The notes beneath the pieces were generated by a model that searched no databases, was not told the DNA's origin, and worked only from the letters and a program-made list of their open reading frames with translations. A stretch of DNA of 64,000 bases from Candidatus Rifleibacteriota bacterium (GTDB taxonomy: Bacteria; Muiribacteriota; Ozemobacteria; Ozemobacterales; Ozemobacteraceae), in NCBI GenBank assembly GCA_012517355.1, contig JAAYVD010000120.1, positions 1-64,000 on the forward strand, given 5' to 3'. Every line of letters starts with the position of its first letter. Position 1 is the first letter of the stretch. Below, piece by piece: positions 25,496-33,185 of this stretch. The translations under genes were made by a program, and so were the position numbers.

Positions 25496-25708
25496 TCAGG
25501 CACACATCAGCCGCCGGCCCTTGGGTTCGGGGACGGGGTCTCCGAACTCCCGGGCGGTATCGATCCACAGGCGGATCGCCTCGTGGCAGTTTTTCAAGGC
25601 GGACGAAGGGGACCTGCCGTGAGCCATGCAGCCCGGCAATTCCGGTGCTTCCGCAACGAACACCCCGTCGTCTTTGCTCCAATACAGGATGATCTCATAC
25701 TTGAGCAT
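25496..25708 (-). CDS. hicB: HicB-family antitoxin
   Basis: A 70-residue protein: MLKYEIILYWSKDDGVFVAE, then APELPGCMAHGRSPSSALKN, then ALKNCHEAIRLWIDTAREFG. This is the short HicB form with the partial RNase H-like fold (EIILYWS...FVAEAPELPGC is diagnostic). It overlaps the end of the upstream hicA by 14 bp. It has no obvious C-terminal DNA-binding domain, so repression of the operon may need another factor. Confidence 0.85.
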   Translation of the reverse strand: MLKYEIILYWSKDDGVFVAEAPELPGCMAHGRSPSSALKNCHEAIRLWIDTAREFGDPVPEPKGRRLMCA

Positions 25709-25961
25709 CCGGGCCACCTCCCAGTCTGTTGTCAAGGATGACACGCCGTACCTGCCGGACCTGGTAAGGCTTTGCCTTGCTCCCGTCGCGTTGGAGATTG
25801 ATCCGTTCTTCGATGCCGGCTTTCCGGAAAATGTGGTGAGAGCCGCGTACCCTGGTCTCGAAACCGAGGGCCAAGAGGACGTACCGAAGATCCTCGAATG
25901 CCACGCTGGCATCCGACATTCCCGAAAGGATCACCTGAAGCAGCTTTTGGAGCTTCTTCAT
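25695..25961 (-). CDS. hicA: HicA-family mRNA interferase toxin
   Basis: An 88-residue protein with the HicA core FEDLRYVLLALGFETRVRG, then SHHIFRKAGIEERINLQRDG and KPYQVRQVRRVIL. Unlike the other HicA in this window, the catalytic histidine of GSHHIF is present, so this toxin is probably active and held in check by the HicB encoded next. The module sits between manC and rfbC in operon orientation. A likely -10 (TAAGAT) is about 10 bases upstream of the ATG. Confidence 0.85.
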   Translation of the reverse strand: MKKLQKLLQVILSGMSDASVAFEDLRYVLLALGFETRVRGSHHIFRKAGIEERINLQRDGSKAKPYQVRQVRRVILDNRLGGGPDAQV

Positions 25962-26037
25962 GGTGGTATCTTAACACCCGGGCCATACCTCGGCAACCAA
26001 CGGAAGGATCGGACGAGGTGCCGCTTGGGAAGCCGGC

Positions 26038-26613
26038 TCAGCCCCCCGATCGGCCCGCCTTTTCATCCCACCCGGCAAAAGGATTATCCAAGTCCCGGAG
26101 GCGGGGAAGGAGCTGGTCCTTCGTTGACAGGAGGGGGGCGGCGGCGGGCCAGGCCACCGCGACGTCGGGATCGTTCCAGGCGATGCCCAGCTGGCCCTTC
26201 GGTTCGTAGAGGGAGTTGACCGCATACTCGACGTCGGCGGTGTCGCTCAGCACCAGGTATCCGTGGGCGAACCCCTCGGGAATGAACAACTCCAGACCGT
26301 TGTCGGCCGACAGTTCGAGGCCGAACCAGCGGCCGTAGGTGGCGGCGCCGCGTCGCAGGTCGACCGTCACGTCGAACACCCGGCCGGTCAGGCAGCGCAC
26401 CAGCTTGGCCTGCGGATTGGGGAACTGGAAATGCAGCCCCCGCAGGGTGTGTTGCACCGACCGGGCGTGGTTGAACTGCACGAACCGAGGGGTCAGCCCG
26501 GCGGCGGCGAACTTGCCGGCGTGGTAGGTCTCCATGAAAAAACCGCGCGCATCGTCGAACCGGCGCGGGGCGATGACCATGACTCCGGGCAGCGGCGTGG
26601 GCCGGAAATCCAT
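26038..26613 (-). CDS. rfbC: dTDP-4-dehydrorhamnose 3,5-epimerase
   Basis: A 191-residue RmlC-type cupin: RFDDARGFFMETYHAGKFA, TLRGLHFQFPNPQAKLVRCL (His in RGLH), GRVFDVTVDLR, FIPEGFAHGYLVLSD and a VEYAVNSLYEPKGQLGIAW segment with the Tyr residues. Placed 4 bp after rfbA and close to rfbD, it is the rhamnose-pathway copy. The last ~15 residues are a normal family tail. Confidence 0.93.
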   Translation of the reverse strand: MDFRPTPLPGVMVIAPRRFDDARGFFMETYHAGKFAAAGLTPRFVQFNHARSVQHTLRGLHFQFPNPQAKLVRCLTGRVFDVTVDLRRGAATYGRWFGLELSADNGLELFIPEGFAHGYLVLSDTADVEYAVNSLYEPKGQLGIAWNDPDVAVAWPAAAPLLSTKDQLLPRLRDLDNPFAGWDEKAGRSGG

Positions 26614-26617
26614 GCGT

Positions 26618-27490
26618 TCAGTTCCCCGTCTCGAACAGGGAGCGCAGATACGCCCCGTACTCGCCGCGGCCCAGCCGGTCGGCGAGGCAGGCCAGCTGCG
26701 GCCGGTCGATGAAGCCCATGCGGAACGCGACCTCCTCGGGGCAGCCGACCTTCAGGCCTTGTCGTTCCTCGATCGTCTGGATGTAGTTGCCGGCCTGCAG
26801 CAGCGAGGCGGGGGTGCCGGTGTCGAGCCAGGCGATGCCGCGCGCCAGGCGCCGCACCTGCAGTTTCCCCTCGTCCAGGTAGAGGCGGTTCAGGTCGGTG
26901 ATCTCCAGCTCGCCGCGCGCCGACGGCCGCAGGGCCGCCGCCCGGTCGCAGACCGTGTGGTCGTAGAAATAGAGGCCCGGAACCGCCAGGTCGGAAGGCG
27001 GATGTTTCGGCTTCTCGATGATGCCAACCACCTTGCCCGCCGCGTCGAACTCGAGGACGCCGTACCGCTCGGGGTCGCGCACCCGGTAGCCGAAGACCAG
27101 CGCCCCCTCGGTGAGGGTCGCCGCCTCGTGCAGCAGCCCGCCCAGGCCGGCCCCGTGCAGCAGGTTGTCGCCCAGGATCAGGCAGGCGGGGCTCCCGGCC
27201 AGGAATTCGCGGCCGATCAGGAACGCCTGCGCCAGCCCCTCGGGCTTCGGCTGCACCGCGTAGGACAATTCGATGCCCCAGTCCCGCCCGTCGCCGAGCA
27301 GCCGCTGGAACACCGGCGTGTCCTGCGGCGTCGAGATGATCAGGATCTCGCGCAGCCCCGCCAGCATCAGCGTGGTCAGCGGGTAGTAGATCATCGGCTT
27401 GTCGTAGACCGGCAGCAACTGCTTGCTGCAGACCAGCGTCACCGGGTGCAGCCGCGTCCCCGCGCCTCCCGCGAGAATGATCCCTTTCAT
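26618..27490 (-). CDS. rfbA: Glucose-1-phosphate thymidylyltransferase
   Basis: A 290-residue protein starting [75 protein letters not shown] and [20 protein letters not shown] are all diagnostic of RmlA. It makes dTDP-glucose. I start at 27490; the longer frame translates part of the dispersed repeat upstream. The next enzyme of the pathway, RfbB (dTDP-glucose 4,6-dehydratase), is not encoded in the window. Confidence 0.95.
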   Translation of the reverse strand: MKGIILAGGAGTRLHPVTLVCSKQLLPVYDKPMIYYPLTTLMLAGLREILIISTPQDTPVFQRLLGDGRDWGIELSYAVQPKPEGLAQAFLIGREFLAGSPACLILGDNLLHGAGLGGLLHEAATLTEGALVFGYRVRDPERYGVLEFDAAGKVVGIIEKPKHPPSDLAVPGLYFYDHTVCDRAAALRPSARGELEITDLNRLYLDEGKLQVRRLARGIAWLDTGTPASLLQAGNYIQTIEERQGLKVGCPEEVAFRMGFIDRPQLACLADRLGRGEYGAYLRSLFETGN

Positions 27491-27492
27491 CC

Positions 27493-27525
27493 GACAATTT
27501 CGGGGACACATGACCAAATTCCCCC
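27493..27525 (+). repeat. Short GGGGACA repeat, family 3, copy 1
   Basis: It reads AATTTCGGGGACACATGACC followed by AAATTCCCCC. An inverted partner lies at 27660-27708, so the two could form a long stem around 130 bases. The style (CGGGGACA...ATNAC...AATTCC) resembles repeats that flank REP-associated tyrosine transposases in other genomes (established pattern, from memory). No transposase gene is present here. Confidence 0.6.
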
Positions 27526-27659
27526 TCGGCCTGGCGCTTCAGCATTTTGAGAGATGGAATTCCGCACATTAACGGTCCGGTGGTTTCCGACCCCTCTTCC
27601 TTGGCTTGCATTCATCTGTGGTTCGACCTGTCTTTTTGCCCTCAACTCCCTGTCCCCTC

Positions 27660-27708
27660 CAATTCAGTCATGTGTCCCCGAAATTGCCCTCCCCGAAATT
27701 GCCCTCCC
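27660..27708 (-). repeat. Short GGGGACA repeat, family 3, copy 2 (inverted)
   Basis: On the minus strand GGGCAATTTCGGGG occurs twice, the second running on into ACACATGACTGAATT. It mirrors the copy at 27493-27525. The pair fills most of the rfbA-rfbD gap of 235 bases, and no gene is seen there. Confidence 0.6.
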
Positions 27709-27725
27709 GATGTTCCGGCCGGCTT

Positions 27726-28733
27726 TCACATGGGGAAGCCGGCGGCCTTCCATTCGGCGAAGAAGGCGGCGAGGTGGTCGCGCCAGGGGGCGACGGTGAA
27801 GCCCAGGCCGTCGCGCACCTTGTCGTGGGCGAAGCGGGAATTGGCCGGGCGCGGCGCGGGAAGCGGGTAAGCGGCGGTGGGGATCGCCTCGATGGGCACG
27901 GAGCGCTCGATGGCCCCGGCCGCCAGGGCCTCCTCGCGGATGCCCACGGCGAACTCGTGCCACGAGATGTGCCCGGCGTCGGAATAGTGGTAGATGCCGA
28001 AGGGGGGTGGGGGCTGCCGGCTGGGGACGTCCCCCGGGCCCGGGCGCCCTTCCCCCGTGGCGGGGTCTGGACTGTGCCCCCCCTTGGCGGTGGCAGGATT
28101 CTCCCCTCCGTCGCGACCACCCGCCCGCGCCACCAGGGCGGCCACGTTGCGGGCCAGTCCCCGCGTCCAGGTCGGGCCGCCGACCTGGTCGGCGATCATG
28201 CGCAGTTCCGGCTTCTCGCGCAGCAAGCGCACCACCGTCTTGACGAAGTTCTTCCCCCGCACCCCATAGAGCCAGCTGATCCGGAGCAGGAAGAACCGGT
28301 CGGTGGCGGCGGCCAGCCGCCGCTCGCCCTCGAGCTTGGACTTCCCGTAGACCGACAGGGGGCCGGTCGGGTCGGTCTCGGCCCAGGGCCGCGTGCCGCT
28401 CCCGTCGAACACGTAGTCGGTGGAGAAATGCACCACGGTCGCGCCCGTCTCGGCGGCCACCGTGCCGAGGTTCCCGGGCCCGTCGCCGTTGATGGCGAAG
28501 GCCGCCGCGCTCTCCTTCTCGGCCTGGTCGACCGCCGTGTAGGCGGCGGCGTTGACGATCCAGGCGGGACGGTTCTCGCGGGCGAAGGCCCGCACCGCCG
28601 CCACCGAGGTGATGTCGACCTCGCGGTCGCTGGTCACGCACGGCAGGCCGCGCGCGCGCACCTCCTCGACCAGTTCCCCGCCCAGCATCCCGCCCGCGCC
28701 GACGATCCAGACCGGCCCCTGCCCTTGGCTCAT
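27726..28733 (-). CDS. rfbD: dTDP-4-dehydrorhamnose reductase with a disordered insert
   Basis: An SDR with VWIVGAGGMLGGELVEEV, WIVNAAAYTAVDQAEKESA, VVHFSTDYVFDGSGTRPW and SVYGKSKLEGERRL (YxxxK), then LRISWLYGVRGKNFVKTV. It completes dTDP-L-rhamnose synthesis. A Gly/Pro-rich block of ~40 residues (about 206-247, including DPATGEGRPGPGDVPS) interrupts the region before IYHYSDAGHISWHEFA, giving 335 residues against the usual ~290. Confidence 0.93.
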   Translation of the reverse strand: MSQGQGPVWIVGAGGMLGGELVEEVRARGLPCVTSDREVDITSVAAVRAFARENRPAWIVNAAAYTAVDQAEKESAAAFAINGDGPGNLGTVAAETGATVVHFSTDYVFDGSGTRPWAETDPTGPLSVYGKSKLEGERRLAAATDRFFLLRISWLYGVRGKNFVKTVVRLLREKPELRMIADQVGGPTWTRGLARNVAALVARAGGRDGGENPATAKGGHSPDPATGEGRPGPGDVPSRQPPPPFGIYHYSDAGHISWHEFAVGIREEALAAGAIERSVPIEAIPTAAYPLPAPRPANSRFAHDKVRDGLGFTVAPWRDHLAAFFAEWKAAGFPM

Positions 28734-28743
28734 GGCATCCCCC

Positions 28744-30069
28744 TCACAGCCGCCAGTAGCGGAAGCCGGCCCGGCGGGCCGCCTCCGGATCGAACAGCCA
28801 CTTGACGTCGATCAGCACGGGCGGCTGCCGCGGCCCGCGCCGGCAGCGGCGGGCCAGCCGCGCCGGGGTCAGGGCGCGGAAGGCGGCGTGCGGCACGGCC
28901 AGCACCACGGCATCGACGGGCGGGATGCCCGTCAGCGTGGAATGCAGTTCCAGGCCGTATTCCTCGACTGCCTCGCGCGGGTCGGCGACCGGGTCGTGCA
29001 CCCAGACCCCGATCCCGTATTCCCGCAGCTCGGCGATGATGTCGATGACGCGGGTGTTGCGCAGGTCGGGGACGTTCTCCTTGAAGGTCAGGCCCAGCAC
29101 CAACACCTGCGCCCCCTTGATCGTCTTGCCCGAGCGGATCATCTCCTTGACCGTGTTCTCGGCGACGAACTTGCCCATCTGGTCGTTGATGCGCCGCCCG
29201 GCCAGGATCACCTCGGGATGGTAGCCGACCTCCTCGGCCTTGAAGGTCAGGTAGTAGGGGTCGACCCCGATGCAGTGGCCGCCGACCAGACCCGGCACGA
29301 AGGGCAGGAAGTTCCACTTGGTGCCGGCCGCGGCCAGCACCTCGCGCGTGTCGATGCCCATCCGGTGGAAGATGATCGACAGCTCGTTCATCAGCGCGAT
29401 GTTCAGGTCGCGCTGGGTGTTCTCGATCACCTTGGCCGCCTCGGCCACCTTGATGCTGGAAGCCGGATGCACCCCGGCCGTGATGATGCTGCCGTAGACC
29501 CGGGCCAGCAGGTCGCGGGTGGCGGGGTCGGAACCCGCCACGACCTTGACGATGCCCGCCAGCCGGTGGTGTGGATCGCCCGGGTTGATGCGTTCGGGGC
29601 TGTAACCCACCGTGAAATCGCGGCCGCACCGGAGGCCCGAGGCCCGCTCGAGCACCGGCACGCATTCGTCCTCGGTGACGCCCGGGTAGACGGTCGATTC
29701 GTAGACCACCACCGCCCCCCGCCGCAGGTGCCGGCCCACCGTCTCGGAGGCCTTCACCAGCGGGGTCAGGTCGGGCCGCTTGTTCCGGTCGACGGGCGTC
29801 GGCACCGCCACCACGATGAACAGCGCTTCCCCCAGCCGCGCCGGGTCGGCGGTGAAACCGATTTCCACGTCGTGCAGCCCCCCCTCCGGCACCTCTCCCG
29901 TCGGGTCGATGCCCTTGGCGAGCAGCGCGACCTTGCGGGGGTTGGCGTCGAAGCCGATCACCGGGAACCGGTGGGCGAACGCGTGTGCCAGCGGCAGGCC
30001 GACGTAGCCGAGGCCGACCACGCCGATCGCCGTGCGCCGCGCCTGCAGCGCTTTCCAGACAGGATGCAT
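28744..30069 (-). CDS. UDP-sugar 6-dehydrogenase (TviB/WbpO-type)
   Basis: A 441-residue nucleotide-sugar dehydrogenase: AIGVVGLGYVGLPLAHAFA (NAD site), VVVYESTVYPGVTEDECVPVLE, GYSPERINPGD, KVIENTQRDLNIALMNELSI (catalytic Lys region) and GLVGGHCIGVDPYYLTFKAEE (catalytic Cys). The NPGD and GHCIGVDPYYLT forms fit the TviB/WbpO group that oxidises UDP-N-acetyl-hexosamines to uronic acids. It begins the leftward cluster and is followed after 10 bp by rfbD. A precise substrate cannot be assigned. Confidence 0.88.
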   Translation of the reverse strand: MHPVWKALQARRTAIGVVGLGYVGLPLAHAFAHRFPVIGFDANPRKVALLAKGIDPTGEVPEGGLHDVEIGFTADPARLGEALFIVVAVPTPVDRNKRPDLTPLVKASETVGRHLRRGAVVVYESTVYPGVTEDECVPVLERASGLRCGRDFTVGYSPERINPGDPHHRLAGIVKVVAGSDPATRDLLARVYGSIITAGVHPASSIKVAEAAKVIENTQRDLNIALMNELSIIFHRMGIDTREVLAAAGTKWNFLPFVPGLVGGHCIGVDPYYLTFKAEEVGYHPEVILAGRRINDQMGKFVAENTVKEMIRSGKTIKGAQVLVLGLTFKENVPDLRNTRVIDIIAELREYGIGVWVHDPVADPREAVEEYGLELHSTLTGIPPVDAVVLAVPHAAFRALTPARLARRCRRGPRQPPVLIDVKWLFDPEAARRAGFRYWRL

Positions 30070-30505
30070 GGGGACGGCTTCCTTCCTTGGGGCGGGAGTG
30101 GACAGAATCTACCTTCCCTTGCGGAAAAAGTCAAAGCGACAGGGAAGGCCTCGCCCGGCAGGAGCGGCTGCGTCGGCGGGCAACGGGGAAAGGAGAAATC
30201 GAGCAAGAACAACAAGGAAGGAAGGGGGGCAATCAGAGGACCGAACAAGGGAGGCTTCAGCATTTCCACAGAAACCCCGAGGGCAGCAGGGAAAAGGAAG
30301 AAAGCGGCGAAATGGCGAAGGGAGTCGCCAGCACGATCTGCGCCATCAGCATCGCTGGGTGGATGAAGAACGTGGATTGATGCGTCAGTCGAAATGCTGG
30401 AGTGCCGAAAAAGGAAAATCCACCACCGAGAAGAATCAGGAAGGAGGCGGCGGGAGGCGAAGAGTGGGGAACCGGCATGAGGATCGGGCGTGCTATCATG
30501 AGTCG
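30070..30505. other. Intergenic region between divergent transcription units
   Basis: These 436 bases separate the leftward polysaccharide cluster from the rightward VTT-protein gene. The part 30170-30470 is purine-rich (many GGAAGG, GAAAG and AAGAA runs) and less GC-rich than its surroundings. Reading frames here lack family features. It should hold the promoters for both directions; I recognise only the extended -10 at 30491-30499. Confidence 0.5.
30491..30499 (+). promoter_or_regulatory. Extended -10 promoter upstream of the VTT-domain gene
   Basis: TGCTATCAT forms an extended -10 (TGC plus TATCAT). The expected transcription start, about seven bases on, falls at or next to the ATG at 30506, so the message may have almost no leader. 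There is no strong ribosome-binding site before that ATG. Confidence 0.45.
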
Positions 30506-31132
30506 ATGTCCATGGAACCGAATCGGCCCCCCGGGCCGGAAGAGAGGTCGGACCGGCCCGAACATCCCGCCCCGGCGGGGTCTGCTTCCTTCTCCGTCTC
30601 CCTCGTGCGCCTGGGCAAGTCGCTCGGCTGGGCCGCCCTGCTCGCGCTGGTCGCCGCCATACTGGTCTACCACGACGAGATGAAGATCTGGGCCCACGAG
30701 GAGGCCCAGGAGATGGGCTTTTTGGGCCTGTTCGTCGCCGTCTTCCTGGCCGACGGCGTCATCCAGCCGATTCCGCCCGACATCTTCGCCTTCGGAGCCG
30801 GGTTCGGCGACCTGCCTGTCTGGCAGACCGGCCTGGTGGCGGGCGCCGCCTCCACCGCCGGCGGCATGGCCGGCTACCTGGCCGGCCGGATCATCGGCGC
30901 CTGGCGCTTCCGCCGCCTGTTCGGCCGCACCATCTTCAAAATGGCCCGCGCCGCCTACCGCCACTACGGCGCCCTGACCATCTTCATCGGTTCCGTCACC
31001 CCGGTCCCCTTCAGCGCCATCTGCTGGGTCGGCGGCATCTACCGGATCTCCCCGTGGGTGGTCCTGGTCACCAGTTTCCTGTCGCGCACCGCCCGCTTCC
31101 TGGTCATGGGGTGGCTGGGCGCGGCGGTCTGA
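30506..31132 (+). CDS. VTT-domain (SNARE-associated/DedA-like) inner-membrane protein
   Basis: A 208-residue protein with four to five hydrophobic segments: WAALLALVAAILVYH, MGFLGLFVAVFLADGVIQPIPPDIFAFGAGF, TGLVAGAASTAGGMAGYLAGRIIG and ALTIFIGSVTPVPFSAICWVGGIYRI. The G.....P.P...... re-entrant loop motifs are those of VTT/DedA proteins, implicated in lipid-carrier transport (family knowledge), possibly relevant to polyprenyl-phosphate recycling for the polysaccharide. Start at 30506 or 30512; the much longer upstream frame has no family features. Confidence 0.78.
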   Translation: MSMEPNRPPGPEERSDRPEHPAPAGSASFSVSLVRLGKSLGWAALLALVAAILVYHDEMKIWAHEEAQEMGFLGLFVAVFLADGVIQPIPPDIFAFGAGFGDLPVWQTGLVAGAASTAGGMAGYLAGRIIGAWRFRRLFGRTIFKMARAAYRHYGALTIFIGSVTPVPFSAICWVGGIYRISPWVVLVTSFLSRTARFLVMGWLGAAV

Positions 31133-31161
31133 AGAAAGCGTTTCCCGAGAGGACAGAAGGT

Positions 31162-32391
31162 ATGAAGATCGGCCTGGTTTCCCTGTGTTCCCCGCTCCAT
31201 TCCCCCGAAGTCCACCTGGCGCAGGCCCAGCCCTTCCTCGCCTCCCTGCGCGGGGTGGGGGAACTCCTCGAGATCGGCCCCGACCGCCTGGACGAGGCCG
31301 ACCTGCCCGTGGCCTTCCTCCACACCGGCGGCACCGAGCAGGAGTTCGCCCGGCTCTGGCCCGCCTGGCAGGCCACCGGCAAGCCCGTCACCCTGATCGC
31401 CACCGGCGCCAACAACTCCCTGCCCGCCGCCCTGGAGATCCTCGCCTGGCTGCAGGGGCAGGGGGCGCGGGGAACCGCCCTCCTGCACGGCGACCCCGCC
31501 GCCCTCGCCGCCGCCGTGGCCCGGCGCGGACAGGTCGTGACCGCCCTCGAAACCGTGCGCCACTCCCGGCTCGGCGTGATCGGCGACCCGTCGCCGTGGC
31601 TCATCGCCAGCCAGGTCGGGGCCTCGTCCCTGGCCGCCCGCTGGGGCACCACCCTGGTGCCCATCCCGCTCGCCGCCGTCTATGACTCGATGCAACGCGT
31701 CATGCCCGCCGCCGCCCGCGAAGCCGCCGCCGCCTGGCGCGGCCTGCCCGCCCGCGACGGGGTGGGCGAGGAAGCCCTGGCCGGGGCCATGCGCGTCTTC
31801 CTCGGCCTGGCCGACCTGGTCGCCTGCCACGACCTGCAGGCCCTCACCCTGCGCTGCTTCGACCTGCTGGCCGACCAGGGCCAGACCGGCTGCCTGGCCC
31901 TCGCCCGCCTCAACGACGAAGGGGTCACCGCCGGCTGCGAGGGCGACGTTCCCGCCACCTTCACCATGCTGGTCCTGCACCGCCTGACCGGCCGGCCGGC
32001 CTTCATGGCCAACCCCTCCCGCCTGGACGGCGACGACGCGGTCTTCGCCCATTGCAGCATCCCCGCCACGCTCGGGGCCTCGCCCGAGGTCCGCACCCAT
32101 TTCGAGTCGGGGAAGGGGGCCGCCCTCGCGGCCGCCTGGCCGGCCGAGAACGCCACCCTCGCCCGCTTCGGCGGCCCCGCCCTCGAGACCTGCTGGCTCG
32201 ACGAGGGAACCCGCCTCCCCCACAAGCCCGAGGAGTCGCTCTGCCGCACCCAGGTCCGGCTTCGCCTCGACCACGGCACGCAGTACTTCCGCGCCCGCCC
32301 CCTCGGCAACCACCACGTGCTCGTCCCCGGCCGCCACCGCGACCTGGTCACCGGGTTCCTGGCCGCCGCCGGCCTCGTGCCGATGGCCTGA
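31162..32391 (+). CDS. L-fucose/L-arabinose isomerase-like protein
   Basis: A 409-residue protein starting MKIGLVSLCSPLHSPEVH, preceded by GAGAGGACAGAAGG. The first half has a Rossmann-like pattern (VAFLHTGGTEQEF, LIATGANNSLPAALE). The second has EGDVPATFTMLVLHRLTGRP and DDAVFAHCSIPATLG, resembling the metal-binding Glu and His of the fucose-isomerase C-terminal domain. Such isomerase-like proteins interconvert aldoses and ketoses, but many members are uncharacterised. It follows the VTT gene by 29 bp and may be co-transcribed. Substrate unknown. Confidence 0.6.
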   Translation: MKIGLVSLCSPLHSPEVHLAQAQPFLASLRGVGELLEIGPDRLDEADLPVAFLHTGGTEQEFARLWPAWQATGKPVTLIATGANNSLPAALEILAWLQGQGARGTALLHGDPAALAAAVARRGQVVTALETVRHSRLGVIGDPSPWLIASQVGASSLAARWGTTLVPIPLAAVYDSMQRVMPAAAREAAAAWRGLPARDGVGEEALAGAMRVFLGLADLVACHDLQALTLRCFDLLADQGQTGCLALARLNDEGVTAGCEGDVPATFTMLVLHRLTGRPAFMANPSRLDGDDAVFAHCSIPATLGASPEVRTHFESGKGAALAAAWPAENATLARFGGPALETCWLDEGTRLPHKPEESLCRTQVRLRLDHGTQYFRARPLGNHHVLVPGRHRDLVTGFLAAAGLVPMA

Positions 32392-32417
32392 CCCCGCCCT
32401 GCTCTTTTCCGCTGATT

Positions 32418-32460
32418 CGCCTGAAGGCTTGCCGAAGGGTCTTTGCCCTCCGCCCCGCCC
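32418..32460 (+). repeat. Double-hairpin repeat, family 1, diverged copy C
   Basis: GAAGGCTTGCCGAAGGGTCTTTGCCCTCCGCCCCGCC corresponds to the first half of the family 1 element at 23924-23990 with several changes; the first hairpin is imperfect and the second is lost. It lies just after the isomerase-like gene and could be an old insertion or a terminator. Confidence 0.6.
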
Positions 32461-32486
32461 GCGCCGTGGCAGGATGGTGGGAGTTC

Positions 32487-32495
32487 TGCTACCAT
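32487..32495 (+). promoter_or_regulatory. Extended -10 promoter of the prepilin-like gene row
   Basis: TGCTACCAT, an extended -10, lies 46 bases before the ATG of the first prepilin-like gene. The identical nonamer occurs at 45996-46004 before the alcohol dehydrogenase gene. Confidence 0.4.
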
Positions 32496-32540
32496 GGGAG
32501 GAGCGCACCCCCAGATCCTCGGCCGAAATTTCTCCGAAGG

Positions 32541-33185
32541 ATGGCTGCATCGGTGAGAGATCAAACCGTCTCCAGGGAAACCCGCCGCAGGCCGTCGTTC
32601 CCCTCCGGGGACACCTCCCGGGCGGCGGGGGCCGGCGGGGGGCCGCTTCCCCGGCAACCCCGGCGGGCGGGGTTCACATTGATCGAGATGATGGTCGCCT
32701 TCTTCGTCCTGGGAATGCTGATGGGCGGATGCTTCCAGCTGTTCTCCTTCTTCACCGGCAAGCAGGTCGCCAACATCTCCGCCCGCTTCCAGCTCCAGAT
32801 GGAGGTCCGCCGAGCCCTGGTCAACCTCTACGGTGAAGCCCAGGAGGGGATCGAGGTTCTCAAGCCCGATCCCGGCTCGACCCTGCCCTACCTGGTGCTG
32901 CGCGACCTGGTCAACGACCTGCACCTGATCTTCCTGCGCAAGGACGACAAGCTGACCGAAAAGAACGGCTCCGACACCTTCCGGCTCTGGTCGGTCGTCT
33001 ACAATATCGAGAAGGGCACCTGCCGCGAGCCCCACGAGATCCTGTCGGGCATCCGGACGATGAACTTCACCGCCCACGGGTTCGGCAGCGTCGTCGTCTC
33101 GGGCACCCTCCAGGAGGGCCAGGCCCGCTACTCCTTCCTCAACATGATCCGCCTCAAGAACGTCTTCTCGGAGGAAGGGAAATGA
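32541..33185 (+). CDS. Type IV prepilin-like protein
   Basis: A 214-residue protein with the class I prepilin signature RRAGFTLIEMMVAFFVLGMLMGG. Cleavage is expected after Gly44 and Glu5 of the mature protein is present. The 44-residue leader is unusually long and rich in Arg, Pro and Gly. The rest (RFQLQMEVRRALVNLYGEAQ and VSGTLQEGQARYSFLNMIRLKNV) looks like a GspJ/PilW-type minor pseudopilin. It overlaps the next gene by 4 bp (ATGA). It likely belongs to a pilus or secretion-tip complex with the two following genes. Confidence 0.78.
   Translation: MAASVRDQTVSRETRRRPSFPSGDTSRAAGAGGGPLPRQPRRAGFTLIEMMVAFFVLGMLMGGCFQLFSFFTGKQVANISARFQLQMEVRRALVNLYGEAQEGIEVLKPDPGSTLPYLVLRDLVNDLHLIFLRKDDKLTEKNGSDTFRLWSVVYNIEKGTCREPHEILSGIRTMNFTAHGFGSVVVSGTLQEGQARYSFLNMIRLKNVFSEEGK

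Noticed and set aside
4608-30069. Recent whole-cluster transfer judged by base composition
   Set aside because: The sugar genes are as GC-rich as the flanks and use similar codons; composition alone does not separate them.
30032-30505. Long N-terminal extension of the VTT-domain protein
   Set aside because: The frame is open, but the residues are low-complexity Arg/Lys/Gly with no family match, and an extended -10 lies inside it just before the accepted start.
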